Assembly: GCA_965226645.1 (NCBI GenBank)
Contig: CBDDDL010000002.1
Coordinates: forward strand, 124,001 to 188,000
Source: Poriferisodalis sp965226645
GTDB taxonomy: Bacteria; Actinomycetota; Acidimicrobiia; Acidimicrobiales; Poriferisodalaceae
Direction: 5' to 3'
DNA: 64,000 nt
Shown: one piece after another, positions 46,993-56,700 of the stretch
Layout: each line of letters starts with the position of its first letter
Position numbering within the stretch: the stretch's first letter is position 1
The notes under the pieces: model-generated
What the model was told of the DNA's origin: nothing
Seen by the model: the letters and a program-made list of their open reading frames with translations, nothing else
The model's database searches: none
Translations under genes and position numbers: made by a program

Positions 46993-48247
46993 TCAAACGC
47001 CTGCGTTTGCACGCCGAGTGGGGAGTTGCTGTGTGGCGAGGTGTTGTTGGTAGCGCTTGGCGAGGTCGTTGTTGTGGCGTTGTTGTGGTCGTAGGCCTCT
47101 TTGGAGTTCTGGGATGCGGGTGAGTGGCACGTTGAGGGCTTGGCTGGTGTCGCGGTGGGTGAGTCGGGCGCGTTGGCGGGCTCGGCGCAGGTCGGCGCCG
47201 TGGGGGGTTTGGGGCGGGTCGGTGAGGAGCCGGTGGATCTCGCGTGCGATGTGGCGTTTGGGGCAGCGGATGATCTCGCGGCGGGTTTTGCGGTGGGCGC
47301 GTCGGCGTTGGGCGTAGTCGATGGTGCGCTGGTCGACGCGCAGCCTGGTGATGGCGATGCGCCACAGGGCGTTGTTGGCGTGGCGGTTGTGGCCGCGGTT
47401 GAGGCGGTGGCGCACGGTGGCGCCTGGTGACGCTTCGGTGGGGCTGGCGCCGCACAGCGCGGCGACCGACGCTTCGTTGCGCATGCGGTGGGGGTTGTCG
47501 CCGGCTGTGGCGAGCAGCGCGGCGGCGGCGTCTGGGCCGACGCCGCAGGCGCCCAGCAGAGCGGGGTTGGCGTGCTCGCAGAGCTCGAGCGGCTCGGCGT
47601 CGAGGTGGGCGGTCTCGCCGGTGAGGGCTTGGTGGCGGCGCGCCAGGGACCGCAGGGCGGTGGTGGCGGCGGCGGTGACGTGGTCGGGGCTGGGGTCGGG
47701 CCGCCAGCGGGTGCATGTCTCGACGAGCGAGGCGGTGCCCTGCCCTGCTGGGCGGTCCTTGAGGTGCTCGCCGGCGGTGACGATCAGGCCGGCGATCTGG
47801 TTGGCGGCCTGGGTGCGGGACTTGACCGCGGAGCGCCGCGCCACCGAGAGCATCCTGATCGCCTCCACGGGGCCGTCCGCGGATTTCGGCACAGCAGCGG
47901 CCTGGCCGTTGAGTGCCGCACGCGCAGCAGCCTCGGCGTCGACAGCGTCGGTGTTGGCGCGGCGGCGGCGCGTGGGGCGGTTCGGGCGGCTCGCCCTCGA
48001 CCACGTCGACGTCGGCGGTTGCGAGATGGCGGGCGAGGCCGGCGCCGTACGAGCCGGTGCCCTCAACGCCGACGCGCGTGACACGGCCGTGCGAGCTGAG
48101 CCACCCCGACAGATTTGCGTAGCCGTGGGCGTCGGCTGCGAACTCAGCGGTGTCCCCCAGCCGCCCCGCGGCGTCGATCGCTGCGGCGACATGGATGTTC
48201 TTGTGGGTGTCGGCCCCCGCCGAATATCTCGGTTCGGTCCTGTGTCA
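46993..48247 (-). pseudogene. IS110-family transposase, frameshifted
   Basis: The N-terminal DEDD part is readable in one frame: ADTHKNIHVAAAIDAAGRL, GYANLSGWLSSHGRV, VGVEGTGSYGAGLARHL. The C-terminal part, with TDAVDAEAAARAALNG, RMLSVARRSAVKSRTQAANQI, LGACGVGPDAAAALLATAGDN and CGASPTEASPGATVRHRLNRGHNR (split for length), continues in another frame to 46993. One extra G near 48000 (GAGGGCGAG) explains the break. The start is also unclear, because the ATG at 48247 is out of frame with the DEDD part. No inverted repeats or target duplication were found, as usual for IS110. The copy is probably dead. Confidence 0.82.
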
Positions 48248-48417
48248 TGACCCCAATGCCTCCTTGTGGTCATCCAACTCTTGGGGGCACCACCGGCCGC
48301 GACGGCGCACAGAACACTCACGGTGTGGGGTTCAAGGCTCCTATCAGGTCACGTCCGCCCGACCGGTCGGTGCGCGCCCTGCCGTCGGCAACGAGCCGAC
48401 AGATCTACCGAACCGCA

Positions 48418-48925
48418 TCACCAAGAGCCAGTTGTCGAGCGGGTCAGACCCGTCCCGACGGCAAGGCCCCAACAGTCTGAGTGTTTGATGGTGATAATCA
48501 AGGTGACGGCGAGGGCGGACTGGGCGAGGCGGTGCTCGGGCCGGCGGTCGGTGTTGCGTCGCAGTTGCCCGTAGTTCGCCAGCCACGAGTTGGTGCGCTC
48601 AACGGTCCGGCGCAGCCCCAGCGGCGCGCTGGCAGTCTTGGCGGAGCTGCTGTTGGGCTTGCGTTTGGAAGGCCGCACGATCCTCGTCGGCGAAGCGCAC
48701 CACGCCTCGCGACGACCCCGCGGAGCCATTGCGCATGCAGGCGGCGAGCACTTCGCGGGTGTCGGCGCGTGCAGCGCTCAGCATCTCGACATGATCGATG
48801 TGGCTGCCGCCAGCGAGCATCGTGGCGACCACGGTGAGGATCAATGATGCCCAAGTCGTTCGCGAGCGATCCCGCCGCAGTGCGCTTGCCCCGCGGCACC
48901 AACCACGGAAGCGAGCCGCCGACAC
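48418..48925 (-). pseudogene. mosaic of transposase fragments (IS5-like C-terminus, IS4/IS1380-like N-terminus)
   Basis: At 48450-48690 the reverse strand encodes LGLRRTVERTNSWLANYGQL and NTDRRPEHRLAQSALAVTL, the C-terminal part of an IS5-type DDE transposase. At 48700-48925 a different frame encodes SLILTVVATMLAGGSHIDHV and EMLSAARADTREVL, an N-terminal fragment typical of IS4/IS1380-type transposases. Neither has the rest of its gene. This is debris from at least two insertions. Confidence 0.7.
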
Positions 48926-49090
48926 CGCTAGCGGTGTACGCGCCGCCCCTCTACTGGCGAATTTGCCCTACATCTAATGCAAGGCTTGCCAGAGACCCAG
49001 TGGTGCGTCCGCACTTGCCATGGCCTCGAATTCGCATTGACCTCGCCGAACCGGCTGCCGCAATCGGCGCGAGGGTTGCTGGTGGCGGGA

Positions 49091-49576
49091 CTAGAAAACG
49101 ACCGGTATCAGGCCCATGTTGGCAGCCGGGATCTCGACCGCGAGCCCCACTCCAATCGCAACGGTCCATCGGCTACGGCGCTGAGCCGTCTCGGCATCGG
49201 CGGCACGCCACTCCGCGGCTTCACGACGATCCGCCTCACGCCATCTCGCATATTCATGACGATCCGGCTCACGACACTCCGCAGCCTCACGACGATCCGC
49301 CTCACGTCGCTCATCGGCCTCACGGCGGTCGGTGTCTCGCCATTCCTCGAGGCGATCGAGGCGGCCGATCATCTCCTCGCGTAATGCGAGGAGATGCGCC
49401 GCCAACTCGGCACGATCCGCAGCGCTATGTACCGCCAACTCGGACCGCAGAAGGTCCTTGGTAACCAGATCGGACACCGGTGCCGGCGGCAGGCACGACA
49501 TCAGGTACTCCGCAAGCGGCTCGTCGGTCTGCTCACAGAACCAAGCGTAGAGGCGGGATCGATTCTGCTCCGACAC
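49091..49576 (-). CDS. hypothetical coiled-coil protein with C-terminal membrane anchor
   Basis: A 161-residue product. The N-terminal 40 residues (RLYAWFCEQTDEPLAEYLMS, CLPPAPVSDLVTKDLL) match a widespread actinobacterial family of unknown function that pairs this head with a coiled coil and a tail anchor. The middle (about 65-135) is a highly charged repeat built on DRREADERREADRREAAE, predicted coiled coil. The last 25 residues are hydrophobic (WTVAIGVGLAVEIPAANMG). The repeat is also visible in DNA as degenerate units rich in CGGATCGTC. It is 85 bp downstream of jetD on the same strand, but I see no functional link to Wadjet. Confidence 0.7.
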   Translation of the reverse strand: MSEQNRSRLYAWFCEQTDEPLAEYLMSCLPPAPVSDLVTKDLLRSELAVHSAADRAELAAHLLALREEMIGRLDRLEEWRDTDRREADERREADRREAAECREPDRHEYARWREADRREAAEWRAADAETAQRRSRWTVAIGVGLAVEIPAANMGLIPVVF

Positions 49577-49660
49577 CGACGGGCTCCTTGCGCAGGCTCA
49601 TCTGCGACATCAACCCACGGCGGGCTGACCGTGCGCCGACCGTAGAGGAATCCCAAGCGA

Positions 49661-51010
49661 TCACTCAGCGAATTTCGATGGCTGCCAGCCAATCTGTGCG
49701 GCCGCGTGGGATCCGAATTCGCGGAGGAACTCAGCGGACACGAACTCTTCGTGCACAATGCTGCGGCGACGGTCGAATTCGGCTTCGAGCGCCGGGTCCC
49801 AAGGTGTCGGCCCGGCGGTGGCGCTGTCGTGGAGCACCGGAACGCCTTGTGCAGCAGCACGTTGCACGGCTCGGCGGTAGTCAGCGGCCGACATCATCCA
49901 CGGTGTGCAGCCACGCTCGAGCATTCGCCGACAGATGGCGATGCCTGCTGCATCGAAGTCGCCGTGGTAGCGCAGGCTCGCGCCACTCGCGGCGAGCTGG
50001 TCGATGAGCTCGGTCACCGCCGATGACGGGTTGCCGTTGGTGCACACGAGGCCAAAGGCGGCTGACGTTTCGGCGGCGGCCTCGACGACGCTCGGATTCT
50101 CGACAACCAGTACCGGCGTGGCTGCCGCCACCTCGATTCGGTGCTCGCGCAGTACTCGCAGGCTGACATGCATCGGCACGCCGGCGTCGGCCGCGGTGCC
50201 CAGCATCGACGCAAGCGGCGAGGCACCCTGCGGGCGCAGACCCCAGGTGAGGGCCGGAGCGGAGACCGAATCCGCAGCAATTCCGGCCGAATCCCAGAGT
50301 GCGCGGCCTTGGAGCGTGTCGTCCGCAAGGCCCAACGAGAGGCGCAGCGCCCGCTCGGCCGCCGCAGCGAGCTTCGTGCCCGGATCGAGCGAGTGGGCCG
50401 AACCGAACAGGTGCGCCGCCAACTCAGTACGCGATGTGTCGCGGTCCGCCATGTCGACGCGATGGTCAAGGAGCCGCCGGACATCTCCGAGCAGCGCGAT
50501 TGCCTCGCGTGCATCGAGGCCGCCCAGCAGCCCCGATCGGAGCATTTCTTGACCCCAATCGACGGACCAAGTTTCAGGCCAGCCTTCCAGTGCCGATTCC
50601 AGCTCTTCGCGCACCTGGCGCACCCGCGCCCGGGCTTGACGCCGTTCGCGGCTAGCCGGATCGGGCGGACATCCGAGTCGGGCCAACGCGGCGTCGAGAT
50701 CATTTCCGACGCCCAGTCGAGCCAGGCCGGTTTCCAGATCCGCGAGGTCGAGCCGCGATGTCGGCGAGCGGCCGATGAGCGCAGCCACTGCCGGCTCGCA
50801 GCGCGGCTCGATGTCGGGCATCCGGATCGCGCCACGCGCTGACGCACCGCCGCGATCAAGCCGTTGCCGCACCGCAGCCCACAACGGTGCGAGGCCGGAA
50901 TCGACCAGGGACTCCGGAACCAGCGGCAGGCTCACAGCATCGACAACAGCCACCGCATCAACACCGTCACGGTCTCCAGTTACCGGAACAGGAGCAGGCT
51001 GCTCGCTCAC
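49661..51010 (-). CDS. jetD: Wadjet JetD, Toprim-like nuclease subunit (DUF2399/TIGR02679-like)
   Basis: A 449-residue product. The C-terminal third has a Toprim/topoisomerase VI-like core: VLVVENPSVVEAAAETS (acidic Glu motif) and LRYHGDFDAAGIAICRRML (DxD-type motif), typical of DUF2399. The N-terminal part is a helical arm domain (LDLADLETGLARLGVGNDL, LLGDVRRLLDHR). In Wadjet, JetD cleaves plasmid DNA after the JetABC loop-extruding motor has recognised a small circle. The ATG/GTG at 51010 overlaps the jetB stop by 4 bp. All acidic motifs expected for activity are visible. Confidence 0.9.
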   Translation of the reverse strand: MSEQPAPVPVTGDRDGVDAVAVVDAVSLPLVPESLVDSGLAPLWAAVRQRLDRGGASARGAIRMPDIEPRCEPAVAALIGRSPTSRLDLADLETGLARLGVGNDLDAALARLGCPPDPASRERRQARARVRQVREELESALEGWPETWSVDWGQEMLRSGLLGGLDAREAIALLGDVRRLLDHRVDMADRDTSRTELAAHLFGSAHSLDPGTKLAAAAERALRLSLGLADDTLQGRALWDSAGIAADSVSAPALTWGLRPQGASPLASMLGTAADAGVPMHVSLRVLREHRIEVAAATPVLVVENPSVVEAAAETSAAFGLVCTNGNPSSAVTELIDQLAASGASLRYHGDFDAAGIAICRRMLERGCTPWMMSAADYRRAVQRAAAQGVPVLHDSATAGPTPWDPALEAEFDRRRSIVHEEFVSAEFLREFGSHAAAQIGWQPSKFAE

Positions 51011-52125
51011 AGCATCGACACCTCTTCATGGGAGACATCGAGGCCGTAGCGCGCCGCGGCGGGCAGCACGACGACCTCGTCACCGATGAGCTCGACGAGC
51101 CGGTGGTCGGCAAGCAATTCGAGAGCCTCGCCGGCAAGTCGCTCGGGACTGTCGGCGAGCTGCGACCAGTACGAGCGATGCTCGGCTGCCAGGTCGGCGA
51201 CGATACCGACCACCGCGTCACGGCCAACTGGCGCATCCCCGCCCTGCGCAAGCCGGTCGGCAAGCAGCAACGCCGCGTGGCCGACAGTACCGGTCAGCGG
51301 GAACCGCACATCGGTGAGCTCGCCGCTGGGATCCACGGCCATGACGCCCTCGGCGCGGGCCTCGATGTGTAGCCCGAACATCTCATCGAAAAAGCCAGCC
51401 TCTTCGCTGAGACGCCGCCGCAGCTCCGACCACTCGCCAGCATCGAAATCACTGCGATATACGACAGGATCTTCCACAAGCCGGGCACGCATCCAGGCGC
51501 GAGTCGAGTTGCGGCCCTCAGACCGATCAAACAGCTGCTCGGCGGTCGCAGCACGCGCCAACACCGGCAACGGCAGCATCGCCACGCGATCGGGCCGGAT
51601 CGCGAGCACCGCGTCAGCCTCGGCGTCGTGTGCGTATTCGTCGATGCGTTCATGAAGCTCGGTCGCGAGACCTTGGGCGATCATCCAACGCAACGCCGTC
51701 ACGAACGCCCGCCGGTCCGACGGTTCGCTACCGATCTCCACTCCTGCCTCCGCAGCGGCGCCCCGCAGCGCCTGCACCAGGTCGCGCAAGCTGATCACGC
51801 TGGGGCCTGACACCACGACTGCCAAGGTGAGCGACAGCATCAGGTACTCCGGGATGCTGAACGGGCGTCGCTGTGCTGTTGCAGTGCGCAGCGGACGACG
51901 GCGCACGGTGGCAGTCGTCTTGAAGAGCCGGGCGGTGTCGGCAGTCACCTGCAGGCGGTAGCCGAAGCGCTGCGTGAACCACTGATCGAGCTGCTGGCGG
52001 TGACGCCGGATGAGAACGAAGTCATCAGGGGAGTGCTCGGCCGTAATGAGCGGCCGGGCAATCAGGGAACGCGCTGCTTCGCGGAGGTCTGCTGCGAGTT
52101 GGTCGGCATCGGTGCGGGGACTCAT
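51007..52125 (-). CDS. jetB: Wadjet JetB, MukE-like subunit (DUF2398/TIGR02678-like)
   Basis: A 372-residue product with DUF2398 landmarks: LITAEHSPDDFVLIRRHRQQL, WFTQRFGYRLQVTADTARLFK, FSIPEYLMLSLTLAVVV and RALRWMIAQGLATELHE-like winged-helix segments (here FVTALRWMIAQGLATELHER). It is the KITE/MukE-like subunit that bridges JetA and JetC in the SMC-type complex. The gene overlaps jetA and jetD by 4 bp at each end. Family-to-letter naming follows the usual Wadjet type II assignment. Confidence 0.9.
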   Translation of the reverse strand: MSPRTDADQLAADLREAARSLIARPLITAEHSPDDFVLIRRHRQQLDQWFTQRFGYRLQVTADTARLFKTTATVRRRPLRTATAQRRPFSIPEYLMLSLTLAVVVSGPSVISLRDLVQALRGAAAEAGVEIGSEPSDRRAFVTALRWMIAQGLATELHERIDEYAHDAEADAVLAIRPDRVAMLPLPVLARAATAEQLFDRSEGRNSTRAWMRARLVEDPVVYRSDFDAGEWSELRRRLSEEAGFFDEMFGLHIEARAEGVMAVDPSGELTDVRFPLTGTVGHAALLLADRLAQGGDAPVGRDAVVGIVADLAAEHRSYWSQLADSPERLAGEALELLADHRLVELIGDEVVVLPAAARYGLDVSHEEVSML

Positions 52126-53756
52126 GCCGCCGTCTCCGTCGGAGCGGCCGCTGCCGCCGCTGACTCGGTAACTCGCCGCTCACCTCCGGCGTCCGCGTCC
52201 GTTTTCGCTTCAGCGTCCGCCGCGATCGAGATCGTCAAGCCATGCAGCCAGAGCCGTCCTTCGGGGCACCCCACGACCGTGTTCGCGTGCTGGTCGCGCC
52301 GCAGTTCGCAGCGAAGACCGGCCGACTCCGCCACCCGCGCGCCGGTGTTGCCGGCCGCTTGGTGCCCGCACTGCTCGATGAGTTCGCGGAGCAACCCGAA
52401 CGCAGCAGCCGACAGCGACACCCCGTTTATCCAGCCAGCGCCATCGGCCCCCGACAGCAGCTCGCGTGCCGCCGCATGACGCTCGACGCGCTCTTGATCG
52501 AGTCGTTCCCGAATGATCCGATGCTCGGCGCTGCGGTCGCGCACCGGCGTCGTATGACCGCGCTGGGTCCGTTCGCCCCGTTCGCGCAGCGAGACCGGCA
52601 CCGTCGCTCGGGGTGCGCTCGCCCACGGTGTGGTGGTGGGTGCGGGATCGTCGGCGTCCGCGGCGAGCGTCCCGGCGTGACGGCACGAACCCAGCCCAAG
52701 TGCCGCAGCTGCCACATCGTGGGCCTCGTGCGGCGTCGTCGCTGCTTCGAAGAACGTCGCTAGCAGCAGGAAATCGGCGCGTCGCGATGTCGTTGCAGTG
52801 CCGAGGCGAGAGAGCCGGCTGAGGTTGGAGGTCAGCGTTCGCACCGCCGCCAGCGCTTGGTCGGTGAGTTGGCTCAGGCGGGCCGGACGCCCTGGTGCAT
52901 CGCTGAACCAACGACTCAGCAGGTGCCAATCGTCACGTTCCGAACCGCGAAGGCGGCGGGCCGAGAACTTGTCGGCGAGCCCAGCTTCGTCGACGCGCTC
53001 GGCAAGTCCAGCGTCGATCGACGAGAGCAGTGCGTCAAGGCGCGGCATGATCTGCTCCAAACAGCGCGAGATCGGCCGCTGTAGTCGCTCGATCTGGGCA
53101 AGCTGCTCGCTGACGTAGCCGACGATGACGCCTGCGAGCACCTGGACCTCGTCGGCGTTGAGGTCGTAGCGGCTCTGCCATTGGGCAAGCTGCCTGAAGA
53201 ATCCGGTCAGCTCCTCGGCGAATCGCTCGTGGATGTCGAAAACAGCGCGCACCGCAGAGGTCGTGTCCTCGATGCCCAAGTCTCGATAGCCGTTCCGGGC
53301 GTGATCGGCAAGCAATTGCAGGTGGCCCCTCAGATCGCTCAGCCGGCCGGCCTGGGGGTCAGCAACCTCGTCGATGCTCGCAAGCATCCGCTCGGTGAGA
53401 TCAAAGACCTGCTGACCCGCAGGAGTGATCAGGTAGCGGTGGCGCCTGCGGTTGTAGTCCTCCAAGCTGGTCGGATTGCCCGCATCTGTGGACACCGTCA
53501 GATTGCCCCAGCGCCGCAGGCTGTCGAGGCGGTCCCGCACCACATCTGCGCTCAGACGCACGCCCACGAGGCGGGCTTGCACCTCTTCGGGACTGAACTC
53601 GGTGAAGAAGGTGTCCGCGAACACGGCGAGAATGGAGCGGTACTCCGCCCACTCCTCGCCGCCGAGGTACCGGAACAGGTGACGGACACGCTGCGCGTCA
53701 GCCCCGCTGCTGGCTGCTGGCGCCACATCACCCGAGCGGGCAGCGGTTTCGCTCAT
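52122..53756 (-). CDS. jetA: Wadjet JetA, MukF/kleisin-like subunit (DUF2397/TIGR02677-like)
   Basis: A 544-residue product. The N-terminal winged-helix region reads LFRYLGGEEWAEYRSILAVF, RDRLDSLRRWGNLTVSTDA and YNRRRHRYLITPAGQQVFDL. The middle is helical (VLAGVIVGYVSEQLAQIERL) and the C-terminus has SRRADFLLLATFFEAATTPHE, the DUF2397 signature, followed by a second winged helix. It is the kleisin that links the two JetC heads. The ATG at 53756 overlaps the jetC stop by 4 bp. An Ala/Pro-rich linker near residue 375-400 is probably disordered. Confidence 0.92.
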   Translation of the reverse strand: MSETAARSGDVAPAASSGADAQRVRHLFRYLGGEEWAEYRSILAVFADTFFTEFSPEEVQARLVGVRLSADVVRDRLDSLRRWGNLTVSTDAGNPTSLEDYNRRRHRYLITPAGQQVFDLTERMLASIDEVADPQAGRLSDLRGHLQLLADHARNGYRDLGIEDTTSAVRAVFDIHERFAEELTGFFRQLAQWQSRYDLNADEVQVLAGVIVGYVSEQLAQIERLQRPISRCLEQIMPRLDALLSSIDAGLAERVDEAGLADKFSARRLRGSERDDWHLLSRWFSDAPGRPARLSQLTDQALAAVRTLTSNLSRLSRLGTATTSRRADFLLLATFFEAATTPHEAHDVAAAALGLGSCRHAGTLAADADDPAPTTTPWASAPRATVPVSLRERGERTQRGHTTPVRDRSAEHRIIRERLDQERVERHAAARELLSGADGAGWINGVSLSAAAFGLLRELIEQCGHQAAGNTGARVAESAGLRCELRRDQHANTVVGCPEGRLWLHGLTISIAADAEAKTDADAGGERRVTESAAAAAAPTETAA

Positions 53757-56700
53757 GGCGTGACGACGCGTTCGAGCGATTCGCCCTGCCAGCTATAGCG
53801 ATCAAGCAGGATCGATTTCAGGCCGGCGTCGCGCACGATCTCGACGATGGACAGCTCGGGCACTGTTCGATGATCGCCCCACAGTCGTTCGCTGGTGGCG
53901 ATGAAATCAAGATCCAACGAGACAAGCAGCCCGAACAGGCCAGCGTGATTGTCCGCGGAAACCTTGGCGAAGGCGTCGTCGAGCAGCACGAACCGAGCAA
54001 TTCCGACTTCGTCGACGCCTGGCCGAGCGCCCGCTTCAGCCAAAGCGTCGTAAGACGCGGCCACCGCCACGAACAGCGGCAGGTACGTCACGAGCTTCTT
54101 TTCGCCCTCCGACAGCGGCGTGCGGCGGCCGAGCCGGCGCTCAGGCTCTTCAGGGCGTGTCACCATCACGGCGAGGTCGTGCCACGTCTTGTAGTCAAGC
54201 GTCGCGGCGATGAGCTGGCGGTAGGACACGTCGGGCTGATCGGCACGCGCAGCGTCGAGCCGTTGTGACAGTGCGTCGCGGACTTCGGCGTTCTGTTCAA
54301 ATGTGCGAAGGTCGGGCGGCTTGGCGAGCAACTCGACCATGCGCGCTGTCGAGGCGTCAAGCTCGGGCGAGCGTCGCCATCGCAGCCGTACGCCTACCCG
54401 GTGCGCTGTGGCAACCGAGCGGAGCCGCTCATTCGTCAGTTCGATCAAGCGCCCGGCGCCGTGCATTTTCTCTGCGATTTCCTTGGCGATCAGCCCTTGC
54501 AGAAGCTCTCGCAGTGCGTCCTGCTGCTTGCGGTCGAGCAGGCCCGCGAGCTGCTGGTGCTGCGACTCCGCGGACCGCAATGCGACGGGAAGGGTTGCGG
54601 TACCGAGCGGCCCGGTGACCTCGACGGACAATGGCCTGCGGGGATCGGGTTGGAGTGCGACAGCATCCCACCCTGCGCCGAGTGAGTCTCGGCGCTGCTG
54701 CAGCGACTGGCGGACACCGTCCGCTGTAACCGCAGAGTCGGCTGCGGCGACGCCAGCTCCCCCGAAACTGAGCCGGCTGATGTCGTCGAGCAACGCCGAG
54801 AGCCCCGCCGAACCGCTGGCGTCCGCCGCGATCGGTGACACCGCCTCATCGCTCACGAGAGCGTCGAAGTAGCCCGGGACCCGGAGAACCTCTTCGAATT
54901 CGACCCGACATGTCTCACACGACCGCTCGCTCCCTGATGCTGCGCGCCCCGCATTCGTGGCAGCGGCGCGCGCAGCGGCCCGGCGTTCGACGGCGCCGTC
55001 CTTCAGCTTGCGTGTCGCGGGCAGCTGGCGATCGAGCTTCTCGAGATCAGCAGCGAGCCGGTCACGCTCGCTGCGAACTCGCTCGTAGTCGGCGCCGACG
55101 GTTCGTTCGAGCATGTCGAGGCGGGCTTGCTCGCGATCCCGTTCCGACTCGGTTTGAGCGAGCCGAGTGCGCGCCTCATCACGTTGAGTGAGTTCGCCGC
55201 GGATCTGAGCCGTCATGCGCTCGCATTCCTGAGCGGACCGTTGCAGCGTCGTCAGCCCAGCGGCGCACGAGGCCACCAGTTGCTCGAACTCGACCAGATC
55301 GGCGGCAACACCGTCCAATCCGAGGCGGTCTCGCGGCAGCGACAGTGTTGTGGCGGTTCGACGCAGCGCAGTGTCAGCGTCGTTGACGGCTCGTTCCGAA
55401 TCTGTGGCTTCGCGGGCCGCGTCGCCGTGCCGGGATTCGGCAGCCGCTAGTTCGCTCGCCGCTGTCTCAGCGGCGCCAGCCGCGCGTTCAATGCTGCGGG
55501 TGTCCGGCAGTGCGGCGCTGTGGCGACGGAGGGCGTCGAGCGCTTCCTGCTGGCTGGCAAGCAGATGCGCCACACTCTGCTCCTGCGCGCGCAGCGCTTC
55601 CAGTTCGCGCCGTGCTGCGGCGCGCTCGCGTTCGAGGGCGTCTCGCCGGGCTGCCGCGCCGATGAGTTCTGCGCGCTCCTTGGAGTGCCGACCGTGTAGC
55701 AGACCTGATCGGAATGACCCGTCGGGGCCCGCGACGGTAGAGCCCTGGGCATTCACGTCACAGCCAATCGAGTCGAGCAAGCGAGCGATGACGCTCTCGT
55801 CGAACAATTCGGCGAGATGCGCAGGAATCGCGGGACGCAGCAAGCGGCTGAGGGGGCGTCGGACAGGTGAAGCGGGGACTGCGACAAGTTCTCCGTTGGC
55901 AAGTTCCAGGGCTCCGCCGTCCACTACCCGGGCTGCAAGCACGCCCGACGCCTCAAGGGCTGCTTCGATACCGGCGCGCTCCGGCGCGCCAAGCTCGGGA
56001 GCGAAATCGACAAGATCTGCGAAGCAGTGCTCGGCGGGGAACTGCCAGTCGAACCGAGGCGGATCAGGCTCGGCTCGATCCATGAGGTCGTCGAGCACGG
56101 TTTGCTGGTCGCTCAAAGCGCCGCGAGCGAGGCTCAACGCTTGCGCTGTCTCAGCGGCCGTGCCGGTCTGTGCAGCCAATGCGGCATCGAACTCGGCGAG
56201 CAGTTCACCCCGCAAGGCCGCAGACGACGATGTCGGGTCACTGTCCGGCAATTCAGTGAGATCTGCGGCCGCTGCAACGACCTCCAACGGCGCACCGACC
56301 GACGCACATAGCGTCGCGGCTGTCGAGGCCCACGCCCCGACTCGGGTTGCCCAGTCCCGGTTGGCCGCCCCCAGTGCCCGAAGCCGTTGTGCATGCTGGT
56401 CGATGGCCCGTTGCCTGGCATCGACTGCGAGCCCGAGCGCGTCGGTTGCCCGGCTGAACAGCGCTTCGACCTGATCGCGCAGCGACAGCGCATCGGCGAC
56501 CTGTTGGATGTCTCGCCGTCGCTGCTGTGCGGCGGCTGCGGTTCCATCAAGACGACGCTTGGCAACGGTGGCATCGAACGGCTCAGGAACGGCTACGTCG
56601 AGATCTGCGAGCCGGCGGCGGTCGAGATCCAACGCCGTGGGCGGACGTTCGCCAACGCCGCATCGGGCTGCGATCTGCTCGGCTTGCGCGAGTCCGCCGT

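Noticed and set aside
46805..48004. A 399-codon minus-strand frame through the IS110 region
   Set aside because: Only its first dozen residues match the transposase; the rest is an Arg/Pro-rich out-of-frame shadow.
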